From NCBI GenBank assembly GCA_965223725.1, contig CBDCXE010000001.1:321772-385771 (forward strand): a DNA stretch of 64,000 bases. Reading direction: 5' to 3'. Made by a program: the position numbers and the translations under genes. Origin of the DNA: CBDCXE01 sp965223725 [NCBI: Nitrospinota bacterium] (GTDB lineage: Bacteria > Nitrospinota_A > UBA7883). A model generated the notes under the pieces. It was not told where the DNA came from and ran no database searches. It worked only from the letters and a program-made list of their open reading frames with translations. This document shows, one piece after another, positions 53,374 to 62,577 of this stretch. How positions within the stretch are numbered: position 1 is the first letter of the stretch; the number at the start of each line of letters is the position of its first letter.

Positions 53374-53621
53374 ATCTCACACGTTTTTTTAAGAAAGCTA
53401 TTTTTTTGCCTCTGGTAACAACAAAACCCTACCTGATTATAATTTGTTTTTGCTGTCTACGACTATTCTGTTTGCACTATCTGCATATGCGCACATTAGG
53501 GTGGTAACTATTGGTATATAGTTGGGTTTCTGAGTTTTATTCCTTCAAACTATTTCCCATGGGAATATTCAAATAACAGATTCAGGGCGAATGTCCAAGG
53601 CAAATATATAAAATAAATGGT
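53374..53621. other. AT-rich stretch without a recognised gene
   Basis: Neither strand holds a convincing frame, RNA gene or repeat. Confidence 0.5.
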
Positions 53622-54052
53622 TTGTTATTGAATAATAAGGAAGGTAAATACATAGATATTTTTATATTATTTATATCGGCGCTGCCTTTTGTGTCTCCGG
53701 GTGTAATATTAATATTATTATATAATTTCTATTTATTTATCAATGAATCTGTTAATGAACTCTTGATCGCAATTTTATTTCTATTTTTTTTGTGTGGGCG
53801 CTTTTGTGTGAAAAGCTAATAATTCCGAGCAAATCATTGATCATATATACATTAACCATCCTTGGAGTATGGAGGCACGCTCCCAACCAGAAATCGTTGT
53901 CACATATATATGAAGTCGCAGCATGCAAAGAAAAAAGTGGCATGACCACAGCGAGTGGCGCGGCCATAATAAGTTACGCTAGGGCGTATGTGCGTATATT
54001 TCCTGGGCACGCAATGGGCGATGCAGCAGAGCTTGCGCTCAGCCTTGTATAA
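53622..54052 (+). pseudogene. Frameshifted small membrane-protein gene
   Basis: A frame from a TTG at 53622 encodes two hydrophobic helices (IDIFILFISALPFVSPGVIL, LLIAILFLFFL) and stops at 53817-53819. A second frame overlaps from 53792 to 54052 (WALLCEKLIIPSKSLIIYTLTI, then a soluble tail). Adding one T to the T8 run at 53784-53791 would join them into one protein of about 143 residues. The homopolymer makes a sequencing error as likely as a true mutation. No family is recognised and the start is weak. Confidence 0.4.
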
Positions 54053-54196
54053 ATAAAAGCGCAGATTGATGAAAGGACATCTCCATCTGCCCCAACAGGC
54101 TTATTTAAAATGATCATGCCAAGCGCTATCATGGCTCTGGTTAAGCCAGTATGCTAATATTTTGACATTGCTGTTAAATACTAAGGGATGTAACCA
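54053..54196. other. Intergenic DNA before the YbjQ-like gene
   Basis: No gene or clear promoter is seen in this short gap. Confidence 0.4.
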
Positions 54197-54511
54197 ATGC
54201 TATTGACCAATCTCGAAGTGGTTCCGGGCCGTGAAATTATTGAGCATCTTGGGCTGGTGCAAGGGAGCACTGTGCGCGCCAAGCATGTGGGCAAAGATAT
54301 TATGGCCGGACTAAAAAACGTGTTCGGCGGAGAGCTGAAAGGGTATACAGAGCTGTTGACCGAATCGCGGGAGCAGGCCGTGAACCGGATGGTGGCGCAA
54401 GCGGAGGCGGTGGGCGCCAACGCCATTCTGAATATCCGGTTCTCCACATCGTCGGTTACCCAGGGCGCGGCGGAGCTGTTCGCCTATGGCACTGCGGTCC
54501 GGCTTAGGTAA
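54197..54511 (+). CDS. YbjQ/UPF0145 family protein
   Basis: The protein has 104 residues. TNLEVVPGREIIEHLGLVQGSTVRAKHVGKDI, the GGELKGYTELLTESREQA motif and ANAILNIRF mark the YbjQ (heavy-metal-binding-domain, DUF74) family. Members form small oligomeric rings; function is unsettled. The next gene encodes a membrane-anchored relative, then an M48 protease, all closely spaced. Confidence 0.92.
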   Translation: MLLTNLEVVPGREIIEHLGLVQGSTVRAKHVGKDIMAGLKNVFGGELKGYTELLTESREQAVNRMVAQAEAVGANAILNIRFSTSSVTQGAAELFAYGTAVRLR

Positions 54512-54519
54512 ATAAAGTC

Positions 54520-54984
54520 ATGCTTGATCTGTTACTGATTCTGGCCCCGCTTATACTGGGTTACACTTTTGGCAGAATGGCAGAGAGCCGACACTATAAA
54601 TCGATAATCAAACGGGAAAAGGAAAGCAGTGATCTATTGCTGATCGCCTCGAAGAAGGTTCCTGAGGATATGGATTTTGCCGAATCGTTTTTGGTCAGCG
54701 GCAATGTTGTTGTCTCTGTGGATTACTTCAAACGATTCCTGGCCAGCCTACGCAATATATTTGGTGGCCGGGTGAAATCTTTCGAATCGCTGGTGGACCG
54801 TGGCCGGCGGGAGGCGATCCTGCGGATGAAGCAGCAGGCCAAAGCCAAGGATGCAGACATGATATTCAACATCAAGCTGGAGACCGCCTCCATATCGAAA
54901 GGCGCGGAGAACAGCATCGGGTCGATAGAGGTGTTGGCCTACGGCACAGCGTTGAAACGAATAGGATCAGGAGAGCGGATCTGA
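54520..54984 (+). CDS. Membrane-anchored YbjQ-like protein
   Basis: The protein has 154 residues. An N-terminal helix (LLLILAPLILGYTFG) is followed by a charged linker and a YbjQ-like domain (SVDYFKRFLASLRNIFGGRVKSFESLVDRGRREA, DADMIFNIKLET). It lies 8 bases after the soluble relative and its stop (TGA) overlaps the likely CTG start of the M48 gene. The three genes look like one operon. Confidence 0.85.
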   Translation: MLDLLLILAPLILGYTFGRMAESRHYKSIIKREKESSDLLLIASKKVPEDMDFAESFLVSGNVVVSVDYFKRFLASLRNIFGGRVKSFESLVDRGRREAILRMKQQAKAKDADMIFNIKLETASISKGAENSIGSIEVLAYGTALKRIGSGERI

Positions 54985-55829
54985 AATACAGGAACCCGGA
55001 GATCCCTGAAGGGATCAACAGCGGCAAAGAGAGCATGATCAAGGAGATGATCATCCTCAGCGCCGGTTTCGTCGCTATTGTTGTCATTGCCATTTTCATC
55101 CTGAGCCTGATGGCGGAATCGATCGCCAAACGGATACCGTTCAGTTTCGAGCAGAAGCTGGCCCGGAATCTCCCGTTCGAATTTGAAGATAGCAGTCCGG
55201 TCCAAAAATATCTGCAGTCGCTGGGCAACCGGCTGGCCCGGGCGCAAGGAGTCTCTGAACCGTTACAGATCCATATCCACTATGCAAAGGAGGGCACGGT
55301 AAACGCGTTCGCCACTTTGGGCGGGCATATTGTTATGTATCAAGGGTTGCTAAAAAAACTGCCGAGCGAGAACGCGCTCTCCATGGTCCTCAGCCACGAG
55401 ATCGCGCATATAAAATATCGTCACCCGATAATGAGCATGGGTAAAGCAATTATTATCGGGCTCGGTCTGGCGGCTGTCAGCGGATCGGTCGGCAATGACC
55501 TTGCCATCAGAATGCTGGGCAATGCAGGATCGTTGACAGCGCTATCGTTCAGCAGAGAGCATGAGCGGGAAGCTGACCAGGCCGGGCTTGCGGCGGTGGC
55601 GCAGTTGTATGGACATGTGTCTGGCGCTGATGATCTGTTCAAAGTTTTCCTGTCGCTTGAAAAAGACAACCTGATAAACCTGCCGCAATTTTTCAATACC
55701 CACCCCGATACCATATCGCGTATAGAAAAAATAAACGAAGTCGCGGTGGAAAACGGGTGGCCGGTGGATAAAGAAATTACGCCACTACCACAGTTTTATA
55801 TAGATGAAATGAAGTCAGACGATGACTGA
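54981..55829 (+). CDS. M48-family membrane metalloprotease
   Basis: This is a zinc peptidase. HEIAH in LSHEIAHIKYRHP holds the two His ligands and catalytic Glu, and REHEREADQAG gives the third ligand. One or two N-terminal helices (SAGFVAIVVIAIFILSLM) anchor it, with the catalytic part probably outside the membrane. The first ATG is at 55035, but the frame is open before it and reads KYRNPEIPEGINSGKES, a typical N-terminal extension for this group. The only fitting codon is CTG at 54981, seven bases after GGAG, overlapping the previous stop as CTGA. With it the protein has 282 residues. Confidence 0.88.
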   Translation: MKYRNPEIPEGINSGKESMIKEMIILSAGFVAIVVIAIFILSLMAESIAKRIPFSFEQKLARNLPFEFEDSSPVQKYLQSLGNRLARAQGVSEPLQIHIHYAKEGTVNAFATLGGHIVMYQGLLKKLPSENALSMVLSHEIAHIKYRHPIMSMGKAIIIGLGLAAVSGSVGNDLAIRMLGNAGSLTALSFSREHEREADQAGLAAVAQLYGHVSGADDLFKVFLSLEKDNLINLPQFFNTHPDTISRIEKINEVAVENGWPVDKEITPLPQFYIDEMKSDDD

Positions 55830-55836
55830 CCAGCCT

Positions 55837-56703
55837 CTACAGCTTCAACTGTTTCAAGTATTCCCGAAACTCGCCGTTCATATCATCGCGGCGCAGGGCG
55901 AATTCCACCGTGGCCTTGAGCAGACCGAATTTGTCCCCGGCGTCATAACGGGTACCCTCAAATTCATGGCTATACATTTCGCTGTTACCTAGCATCGCGT
56001 TCAGCGCCGTTGTCAGCTGCACTTCGCCCTTATGGTCCGGTTCTGTTTTCTCCAGGTAGTCAAACACTTCCGGGGTCAGGATGTATCGGCCGATGATTGC
56101 AAGGTTTGACGGCGCTTGATCCCGGGGCGGTTTTTCCACCATGCTAATAATTTTGCTCAGGCGGTCATCCATTTTTTTCGGCTCTATCACCCCGTATGAA
56201 GATATTCTCTCCTCCGGAATCTGTTCAACAGCGATCACTGGGGCGTTGACATTATCATACACATCCATCAATTGTCCGATCACCGGCCTGCCGTTGGAAT
56301 GGATGATATCGTCCCCCAGCAAAACAGCGAACGGCTCGTCTCCGATCAGCTCTCTAGACCGGAGTATGGCATGCCCAAGGCCCAACGGCTTTTTCTGGCG
56401 GATATAGCAGACTTCGCACATATCAGAGATATGGCGCACCAGCTTCAGCCGCTCATGATCGTTCTTCGATTCCAGATGAAGCTCCAGCTCGACGGAACGA
56501 TCGAAATGATCCTCGATGGCATTTTTGTTTCTGCCGGTCACCAGGATTATTTCAGTTATTCCGGACGCGACCGCCTCCTCCACAACATACTGGATCAGCG
56601 GCTTGTCGACCAGCGCCAGCATCTCTTTCGGGGTTGATTTGGTGGCGGGTAAAAATCGGGTGCCCATGCCCGCCACTGGAAAAACTGCTTTTTTGATTTT
56701 CAT
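55837..56703 (-). CDS. galU: UTP-glucose-1-phosphate uridylyltransferase
   Basis: It makes UDP-glucose, a precursor of envelope polysaccharides, 288 residues. The nucleotide-binding start KAVFPVAGMGTRFLPATKSTPKEML, VDKPLIQYVVEEA, the VLLGDDII site and the YGVIEPK segment are all typical. It converges on the M48 gene with a 7-base gap. Confidence 0.96.
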   Translation of the reverse strand: MKIKKAVFPVAGMGTRFLPATKSTPKEMLALVDKPLIQYVVEEAVASGITEIILVTGRNKNAIEDHFDRSVELELHLESKNDHERLKLVRHISDMCEVCYIRQKKPLGLGHAILRSRELIGDEPFAVLLGDDIIHSNGRPVIGQLMDVYDNVNAPVIAVEQIPEERISSYGVIEPKKMDDRLSKIISMVEKPPRDQAPSNLAIIGRYILTPEVFDYLEKTEPDHKGEVQLTTALNAMLGNSEMYSHEFEGTRYDAGDKFGLLKATVEFALRRDDMNGEFREYLKQLKL

Positions 56704-56743
56704 GATATTTGTTTGATTTCAGTCGCCTATAGTAGCCCCTTCG

Positions 56744-58618
56744 TCATCTGTTGTCGAGACGAACTATTGAAAGCTCGGACCGGGCCTTGCCAAAGAAAGA
56801 AAAATATGATCTGGATACCAGCACAAACCCATCATCATTGTCCAGCATGACCATCCCCTGAATCGCGCCCTTTTCCCTGTTGGTTTTATATTTTTCCGCC
56901 AGCGCGCCGTCCACCATCGTGAACAGGCCCAAGCTACCTTCCTTGTATACAGGGTTTGATATCATCTCAAAGCTCGAATGGTTGCTCAATGCAATAACAT
57001 ACGAGCCGGAACCAACAACAACAGGGGTCACAACCTGCTGGTACTCTTCTATATCGTCAAGGGAGTAAAGCAAGGAAGAAATATTGGAGCCGCCATATCC
57101 GCTGCGGACTTCCCGCCAGGTATTCCGCGCGCCGGAATAGTGCAACAGGTTCTTGTTCCTGTCATACCCCACGATGTCTGTGGCGCCATCTCCATCCAGG
57201 TCCGCAAAGGCCAGCCCACTCATCTGCGACCTTTTGGGCAGCTCCTTGAATTGGGTCGCCTCCAGCCCCGACGATGTCCAGGTAATTTGTGATATGTTGT
57301 CGCCAAATCTGCCGTCAAATTTTTTCTGATCCTGCCCATACAGTTTGCCATCGCCACCGGCGTAAAAGTATAGAGGCTGCCGCTCCAGCAAAGTTGTGAA
57401 CGAATCGCCATCATGCTCTAATACCATGGATTTGAAACGGGTAGAGACTATGTTGTTTATATATATTTCCGGTTTGCCATTTTTATTGAAATCTCCGGCG
57501 CATAGCCCGACCACAACCTTGCTGGCGCCCAGCTTTTTGCTCCAGATTTTCGACATCACACCGTTCTCGAGCTTGAATACCGCCACACCATGCTCATACC
57601 CGACCACGATCTCATCAATCTGATCACCATCAAAATCGACAGACGCCAAAGCCGTGACCATTTCATCGAATTCGGCTATTGGCCCGGTCACAGGATATTC
57701 TCTGCTCTGCCCTATTCCTATTGATCCTGAAGGAATATCTCCCGCTGGCTTAGGTTCAGGATTATTAACGATTGGCTCAGCGGTCGATGGAGGGGATGGC
57801 TCCTTTTCCACAACTATTGGTTTGTCCTGCGCCGGCTCCTTCACAGACTCGATACTTGATGTTTTTATCAGCTCTTTATATACATCAGGCTCCGCCGCTT
57901 TATCCGCTAGATCATACAGAACGATATCGGACAAAACCACATCGCCATCTTCTGACAGATCAATGTAAATCAGATAGTCTGCGCCATAATCTTCGTGAAG
58001 TATGGTCAAATTCTCTTTGGTGGTGATATTACTAAGGTTATCAATCTTCCTGTCGTAAATAAAACGATCGATGGCAGGGCCCGCTATCAAAGAGACATTT
58101 GCCCACCCGGCGACCTTCGCTAACAACGCTTCTTTCACTTCCATGTTCGGCCACGATTTCATGGCAAGGTTCATAATCAAAGCGGTTTTGGCGCCATCTG
58201 AGGAAGGGCTGGCCACATTATCACCAATCTTAATGCCTGAATTTTTATCCATTGGTATGGCTGTGATCAGCTTTGCGTCAGCACCCACCACCTTGACTTT
58301 GCCCACCGGTTCTGTGATCGCACCCAACATTTCTCCTGTCTCTGGATGCTTAACTTCCTCACCACCGTACCGTACAATCTCCAGGACCGACCCGACGGCC
58401 GGTATGGCGCCAGTATCGTTTGATATAAACAATTTACTCTCGGTGATTTTTAATACAACTCCGCCCGATTCGGCAAATCGTGATTCTATCTGGCCCAGAC
58501 CATGGTCCGACAATTTCTCTACCAGACCCTCGCTGCTCAAGGCGCCTGTTTGGGTCCACGCCACAGCAGGAAATATCGTTAATACAATGATATATACAAA
58601 AACTTGCAGTTCTTTCAT
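56744..58618 (-). CDS. Exported VCBS/FG-GAP-repeat protein
   Basis: The protein has 624 residues with a signal peptide (VYIIVLTIFPAVAWTQ). Residues about 60-140 (AVGSVLEIVRYGGEEVKHPETGEMLG and GVKIGD-like IKIGDNV) recall the FlgT C-terminal domain. A domain with YGADYLIYIDLSEDG resembles TolB-like outer-membrane helpers. A Pro-rich linker (about 265-310) leads to a propeller of FG-GAP-type repeats (VDFDGDQIDEIVVGYE, GDFNKNGKPEIYI, ADLDGDGATDIVGYD). It is unrelated in detail to the KPDGRT cassettes. It lies between galU and aconitase, same strand. Function unknown. Confidence 0.78.
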   Translation of the reverse strand: MKELQVFVYIIVLTIFPAVAWTQTGALSSEGLVEKLSDHGLGQIESRFAESGGVVLKITESKLFISNDTGAIPAVGSVLEIVRYGGEEVKHPETGEMLGAITEPVGKVKVVGADAKLITAIPMDKNSGIKIGDNVASPSSDGAKTALIMNLAMKSWPNMEVKEALLAKVAGWANVSLIAGPAIDRFIYDRKIDNLSNITTKENLTILHEDYGADYLIYIDLSEDGDVVLSDIVLYDLADKAAEPDVYKELIKTSSIESVKEPAQDKPIVVEKEPSPPSTAEPIVNNPEPKPAGDIPSGSIGIGQSREYPVTGPIAEFDEMVTALASVDFDGDQIDEIVVGYEHGVAVFKLENGVMSKIWSKKLGASKVVVGLCAGDFNKNGKPEIYINNIVSTRFKSMVLEHDGDSFTTLLERQPLYFYAGGDGKLYGQDQKKFDGRFGDNISQITWTSSGLEATQFKELPKRSQMSGLAFADLDGDGATDIVGYDRNKNLLHYSGARNTWREVRSGYGGSNISSLLYSLDDIEEYQQVVTPVVVGSGSYVIALSNHSSFEMISNPVYKEGSLGLFTMVDGALAEKYKTNREKGAIQGMVMLDNDDGFVLVSRSYFSFFGKARSELSIVRLDNR

Positions 58619-58676
58619 TTCGCGCTCTGAATAGTGAAAAATTGAACAGATACTATATCACAAAGGCAGATGATTA

Positions 58677-60950
58677 TTAACCTGTCTCGCTTATCCGGTT
58701 GAGCGCGGAACCTGCCTTGAACCATGCGATCTGTTCATCGTTCAAAGTGTGCGCCACCTCGAACCTGTCTTGCGATCCGTCTTCATGCCGAAGTTCCACC
58801 GTCAGATTTTTCCCGGGCGCAAGCTCGGTCAGGCCCAAAATCGATATGGTGTCTGCCTCACGGACCTTCTCATAATCCGCCGGATCAACAAAGGTCAACG
58901 CCAGTACACCCTGCTTTTTCAGGTTAGCCTCGTGGATCCGGGCAAAGGAGCGGACCAGCGCCGCCGCCATGCCCAGGAACCGGGGCGACATGGCCGCATG
59001 CTCGCGGGATGAGCCTTCGCCATAGTTCTCGTCACCCACCGCGACCCATCGCTTGCCTTCTGCTTTATACCCCCGCGCTATATCTTTGAACGCTTTACCG
59101 GTTTCGCCGGTCAGGGCGTCGCGCCCTTGTCCAGCCTCGTCGGTGAAGGCGTTGATGGCGCCGGTGAACATATTGTCCGAAATATTGTCCAGATGCCCGC
59201 GAAACCGCAGCCACGGCCCGGCGGGCGAGATATGATCGGTGGTGCACTTACCCTTCACTTTGAGCAGCAGTGGCAGATTTTCGTAATCAGCGCCGTCCCA
59301 CGGTGTGAACGGATCGAGAGCTTCCAGCCGCTCGCTGCCCGACTTAATTATGACTTCAACTGATGAGCCATCTTCCGGCGGCTCGATATAACCCTCTTCG
59401 TCAAAGATAAATCCGGCCGGGGGCATCTCTGGCGCAGGGGACGGCGGCTCCAGTTTGAATGAATTGCCGTTTCGCTTTATTTCATCGGTCAGCGGGTTGA
59501 ACTCCAACGTCCCAGCCAGACCATAGGCCAGGGCCACCTCCGGGCTGGCCACAAACGCGAAGGTGTTCACGGATCCATCGTTGCGTTTCGGGAAGTTGCG
59601 GTTATAAGATGTAATGATCGAGTTTTTATCTTCTTTTGTCAGGTCGTCCCTTTTCCACTGCCCGATGCACGGCCCGCATGCGTTGGCCAGGGTCATCCCG
59701 CCAATGGCAGAAAACTTATCGACCAATCCATCGCGCTGGATGGTGGAGTAGACCTGCTGGGAGCCGGGTGTCACCAGAAACGGTATCTCCAGCTTGGCGC
59801 CTGCTTTCGCCGCCTGGTCGGCGACATCGGCCGCCCGGCTGATATCTTCATACGAAGAGTTGGTGCAGGAGCCTATCAACGACGCCGAGAGTTTGGCGGG
59901 GAACTCGGCCCCCTTGCAATCCGCCGCCATCTGCGAAACCGGCCGGGCCAGATCGGGCGAGTGCGGCCCCACCACGTGCGGCTCCAGCGTGGCCAGGTCG
60001 ATCTCGATCACCCGGTCGTAATACGATTCCGGGTCCTCTGCGGTCTCCGGGTCCGCCGTCAGTAGGCTTTTCCTATTATCCGCAGCGTCAGAACAGAACG
60101 CCCGCCGGGTGCCATCAAGATACGTTTTCATCCGGTCGTCATATGGGAACATCGAAGTCGTCGCGCCCACTTCGGCGCCCATGTTGGTGATGGTCGCCTT
60201 GCCGGTGCAGGAGATCGAGGCGCATCCGGACCCAAAATATTCTATGATCGCGTTGGTGCCACCCTTGGCTTTCAGAATGCCAGCCAGCTTCAGTATCACA
60301 TCCTTTGGCGAAGCCCAGCCGCTCAGCTCGCCGGTGAGTTTTACGCCAATCACTTTTGGATAAAGAACCTCCCACGGCATCCCCACCATGACGTCCACCG
60401 CGTCAGCGCCACCAACGCCAATAGCCAGTGAACCGAGCCCACCCGCGTTCGGGCTGTGCGAATCTGTGCCGACAATCATCTGGCCGGGGAAGGCATAGTT
60501 TTCCAAAGCGACCTGGTGGATGATCCCGGACCCTGGTTTCCAGAAGCCGATGCCATACCGGGCGGAGACGGACCTCAGAAACTCGTACACCTCGGCGTTT
60601 TCCTTGTTGGCGAATTGCAGATCTTCGCCGCTGCCGGTATGGGCGCGGATAAGATGGTCGCAATGGACCGTTGAAGGGGCGGCGACTTTGCTTTTGCCCG
60701 CCCGCATGAACTGGAGCAGCGCCATCTGCGCCGTGGCGTCCTGCATGATGACCCGGTCCGGCTGCAGCGTTATGTAACTCTTGCCCGGGTTCAGCTCCTG
60801 GTTCTCCGGGTCGTCCAGATGACCCAGCAGAATCTTCTCCGCCAAAGTCATGGGGCGGTTGAGCCGGCCGCGGACGATCTCCAGTCTTTTTTCTATTTTT
60901 TCGTAAACCTGTTCTGTCCATTCAGGTGTAAGCTCTACGGTATGTTTCAT
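58677..60950 (-). CDS. Aconitate hydratase, mitochondrial type
   Basis: The protein has 757 residues. It interconverts citrate and isocitrate. The [4Fe-4S] Cys lie in [11 protein letters not shown] and ACGPCIGQW. The substrate loops [19 protein letters not shown] and the C-terminal swivel domain ([11 protein letters not shown]) are intact. Length and N terminus fit the mitochondrial-type clade rather than AcnA or AcnB. With the fumarase at 23-24 kb it supports a TCA-type pathway. Confidence 0.95.
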   Translation of the reverse strand: MKHTVELTPEWTEQVYEKIEKRLEIVRGRLNRPMTLAEKILLGHLDDPENQELNPGKSYITLQPDRVIMQDATAQMALLQFMRAGKSKVAAPSTVHCDHLIRAHTGSGEDLQFANKENAEVYEFLRSVSARYGIGFWKPGSGIIHQVALENYAFPGQMIVGTDSHSPNAGGLGSLAIGVGGADAVDVMVGMPWEVLYPKVIGVKLTGELSGWASPKDVILKLAGILKAKGGTNAIIEYFGSGCASISCTGKATITNMGAEVGATTSMFPYDDRMKTYLDGTRRAFCSDAADNRKSLLTADPETAEDPESYYDRVIEIDLATLEPHVVGPHSPDLARPVSQMAADCKGAEFPAKLSASLIGSCTNSSYEDISRAADVADQAAKAGAKLEIPFLVTPGSQQVYSTIQRDGLVDKFSAIGGMTLANACGPCIGQWKRDDLTKEDKNSIITSYNRNFPKRNDGSVNTFAFVASPEVALAYGLAGTLEFNPLTDEIKRNGNSFKLEPPSPAPEMPPAGFIFDEEGYIEPPEDGSSVEVIIKSGSERLEALDPFTPWDGADYENLPLLLKVKGKCTTDHISPAGPWLRFRGHLDNISDNMFTGAINAFTDEAGQGRDALTGETGKAFKDIARGYKAEGKRWVAVGDENYGEGSSREHAAMSPRFLGMAAALVRSFARIHEANLKKQGVLALTFVDPADYEKVREADTISILGLTELAPGKNLTVELRHEDGSQDRFEVAHTLNDEQIAWFKAGSALNRISETG

Positions 60951-61153
60951 GGTAAAACCTCATATTTCGCTATGTTTATTTATATCTATTTTATATCAAC
61001 CGGAACGTCTGCAGTTAGTAATTTTGCAGGGCGCTGTTAGATTATGCTCCTGTCCGTCAAGTCTTCGATATGGCCGGGGCAAATTCCAATATCATGCTAT
61101 TTTATTAATAGATATTTGATCAATACTGGACAAATATTCTAAAAGAGAGCGAG
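60951..61153. other. Divergent intergenic region
   Basis: AT-rich DNA between aconitase and the beta-barrel gene, holding their promoters. No clear boxes or other genes are seen. Confidence 0.4.
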
Positions 61154-61747
61154 ATGAAAGGAATTAAATTTAATTTAATAACACCGTGGGTCCATCGGTC
61201 CATCATACGACCTTTATTGTTATCGTTCGTGATCGTTTCCCTGACCGCCGCGGCGGCCATGGCGGGCGGATTCAGCCATGCAAAACCAGCAAAGGGTTAC
61301 GCCAATGTCGCCGGGGGCGCCATCAGCGGCGGGTTCGGCCTGGATAATGATACATGGCTGTGGGGGGTGGCCGCCGATTACAGTCGTCAGCTGACAGGCA
61401 AATGGAGCCTCAACACAAGCCTGAACTTCGATCGGGAGACTGAATCGAAACCGGACCGGGATACAGTGACCGACAGCTTCTCCGTTGTGATTGCCGCCGG
61501 TTATTCATTGACCGACAAACTTTCGTTGGGCGCCGGATTCGGCCATGGGTTCCTGACCCGCGAACATAATGGCGGCAAATGGAACTCACCCAAACTGGGC
61601 GACGACCTGGCCACCGGCGTCTCCCTCTCCTATACATTCTGGCAGAAGGGCCGGCTCGACTTCTCGCCCAGCACATCGCTGGAATACAATATCGAGGAAA
61701 GGGTATGGTCACTGACGTTTGATCTGGGGCTAGGATATTCTTTTTGA
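61154..61747 (+). CDS. Putative outer-membrane beta-barrel protein
   Basis: The protein has 197 residues. The signal peptide (LLLSFVIVSLTAAAAMAGG) follows a basic n-region. Alternating amphipathic strands (WLWGVAADYSRQLTGKWSLN, FSVVIAAGYSLTDKLSLGAGF, VSLSYTFWQKGRLDFSPST) continue to a final GLGYSF ending in Phe, the usual BAM signal. About eight strands are expected. Function unknown. The start has a GAGAGCGAG ribosome site. Confidence 0.78.
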   Translation: MKGIKFNLITPWVHRSIIRPLLLSFVIVSLTAAAAMAGGFSHAKPAKGYANVAGGAISGGFGLDNDTWLWGVAADYSRQLTGKWSLNTSLNFDRETESKPDRDTVTDSFSVVIAAGYSLTDKLSLGAGFGHGFLTREHNGGKWNSPKLGDDLATGVSLSYTFWQKGRLDFSPSTSLEYNIEERVWSLTFDLGLGYSF

Positions 61748-61790
61748 TAGCCATGTACGGTCTTTTCAGAATTGGCCAAGGTGATGAATC

Positions 61791-61820
61791 GCAGGCAGCC
61801 GCATAAGCGCCGCTTCCTGC
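61791..61820. other. Hairpin after the beta-barrel gene
   Basis: GCAGG/CCTGC with inner AGC/GCT and CGC/GCG pairs closes on an ATAA loop. No T run follows. It might end the upstream message or be part of the remnant element nearby. Confidence 0.35.
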
Positions 61821-61862
61821 ATGTCTGAAAGGAACCATCGCCTACACGACAGTTTAACTGGA

Positions 61863-61877
61863 AGTGGCCCCGCCACT
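61863..61877. other. Perfect short inverted repeat at the tRNA fragment
   Basis: AGTGGC-CCC-GCCACT directly abuts the degenerate tRNA-Pro fragment and may mark the edge of the remnant element. Confidence 0.35.
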
Positions 61878-61907
61878 GGTCGGGGGGAGAGGATTGAACC
61901 TGCGACC
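61877..61907 (-). repeat. Degenerate copy of the tRNA-Pro 3' end (possible att site)
   Basis: Thirty-one bases match the 3' end of the tRNA-Pro gene at 62421-62452 with three differences (two substitutions and one missing T-loop base), in the same orientation. The rest of the tRNA is absent, and the T arm is broken. A copy of a tRNA 3' end placed downstream of an intact tRNA is what site-specific integration leaves behind. Confidence 0.7.
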
Positions 61908-61973
61908 AACTTATTGGTAAAATTGACCTGTATATGCTTTCTGATAAACAATCTATGCATAAAGGAAAAAATC

Positions 61974-62096
61974 ATGGAAAAGAAATTCACTCTTAAAAAA
62001 AGAGAGGGTGAAGTTCCTGAAGTGGGCCAACAGCCACCACAGCTTCAATACTCAGACCAGAGTCCCGATTCGATAAAACAAAAACTTTGGGAGTGA
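61974..62096 (+). CDS. Small charged peptide (40 residues)
   Basis: AAAGGA lies seven bases before the ATG. The peptide begins MEKKFTLKKREGEVPEVGQQ, followed by a Gln/Pro/Ser part. No signal or membrane helix is present. Its start resembles that of the 54-residue peptide at 53151. It lies inside the interval bounded by the tRNA-Pro gene and its partial copy. Confidence 0.5.
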   Translation: MEKKFTLKKREGEVPEVGQQPPQLQYSDQSPDSIKQKLWE

Positions 62097-62199
62097 GCCT
62101 TCAATTCGTTCCCAGGATCAAGGGAACATGAGACAATGATCTCTGTGCCAACATCCAGAGCAATGTGGTTAAGCGAGGATATCGAGCCGGCGCATACTG

Positions 62200-62316
62200 A
62201 TGTATTATGACAGAGGCGTCAAGGAGATGCTTGTCTACGACCCAAGAGACGATGATGAGCTGGAAACTGTAAAATCGATTGTGCAAGAATCCTATCTGTA
62301 CGCGCACGGTGAATAG
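62200..62316 (+). CDS. Doubtful small frame (38 residues)
   Basis: MYYDRGVKEMLVYDPRDDDE begins a charged frame ending at 62316. It has no good ribosome site and no known relatives. It may be a remnant of a larger gene in the decayed element. Confidence 0.25.
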   Translation: MYYDRGVKEMLVYDPRDDDELETVKSIVQESYLYAHGE

Positions 62317-62420
62317 AAAAAGAGTTTTCGACGATATTAGGTAGTACTACACATGCTTACAGAAAATAGCTAATTGACGTAGAAAGGCCTTATAAATCAG
62401 TATAATGCCTTATTAATCAA

Positions 62421-62493
<73 letters not shown>

Positions 62494-62497
<4 letters not shown>

Positions 62498-62541
62498 AAG
62501 GGATTATGTCCCGAAGGGATAATACCCAAAGGGAAGGTATT
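62494..62541. repeat. Three tandem 16-bp units at the tRNA-Pro 5' end
   Basis: CCCGAAGGGATTATGT, CCCGAAGGGATAATAC and CCAAAGGGAAGGTATT follow each other without gaps. The first overlaps the 5' end of the tRNA gene, so the unit may have arisen by slippage there. Confidence 0.6.
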
Positions 62542-62543
62542 AT
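62538..62543 (-). promoter_or_regulatory. -10 box for tRNA-Pro
   Basis: TATAAT on the minus strand, 41 bases before the mature tRNA 5' end. No good -35 box is seen. Confidence 0.4.
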
Positions 62544-62577
62544 AGCGCAAGATCAGACTTTGTGTATAGTTTTCTGC

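Noticed and set aside
62101-62307. Minus-strand frame of 68 codons in the tRNA-bounded interval
   Set aside because: No ribosome site or recognisable domain, and its composition is unremarkable.
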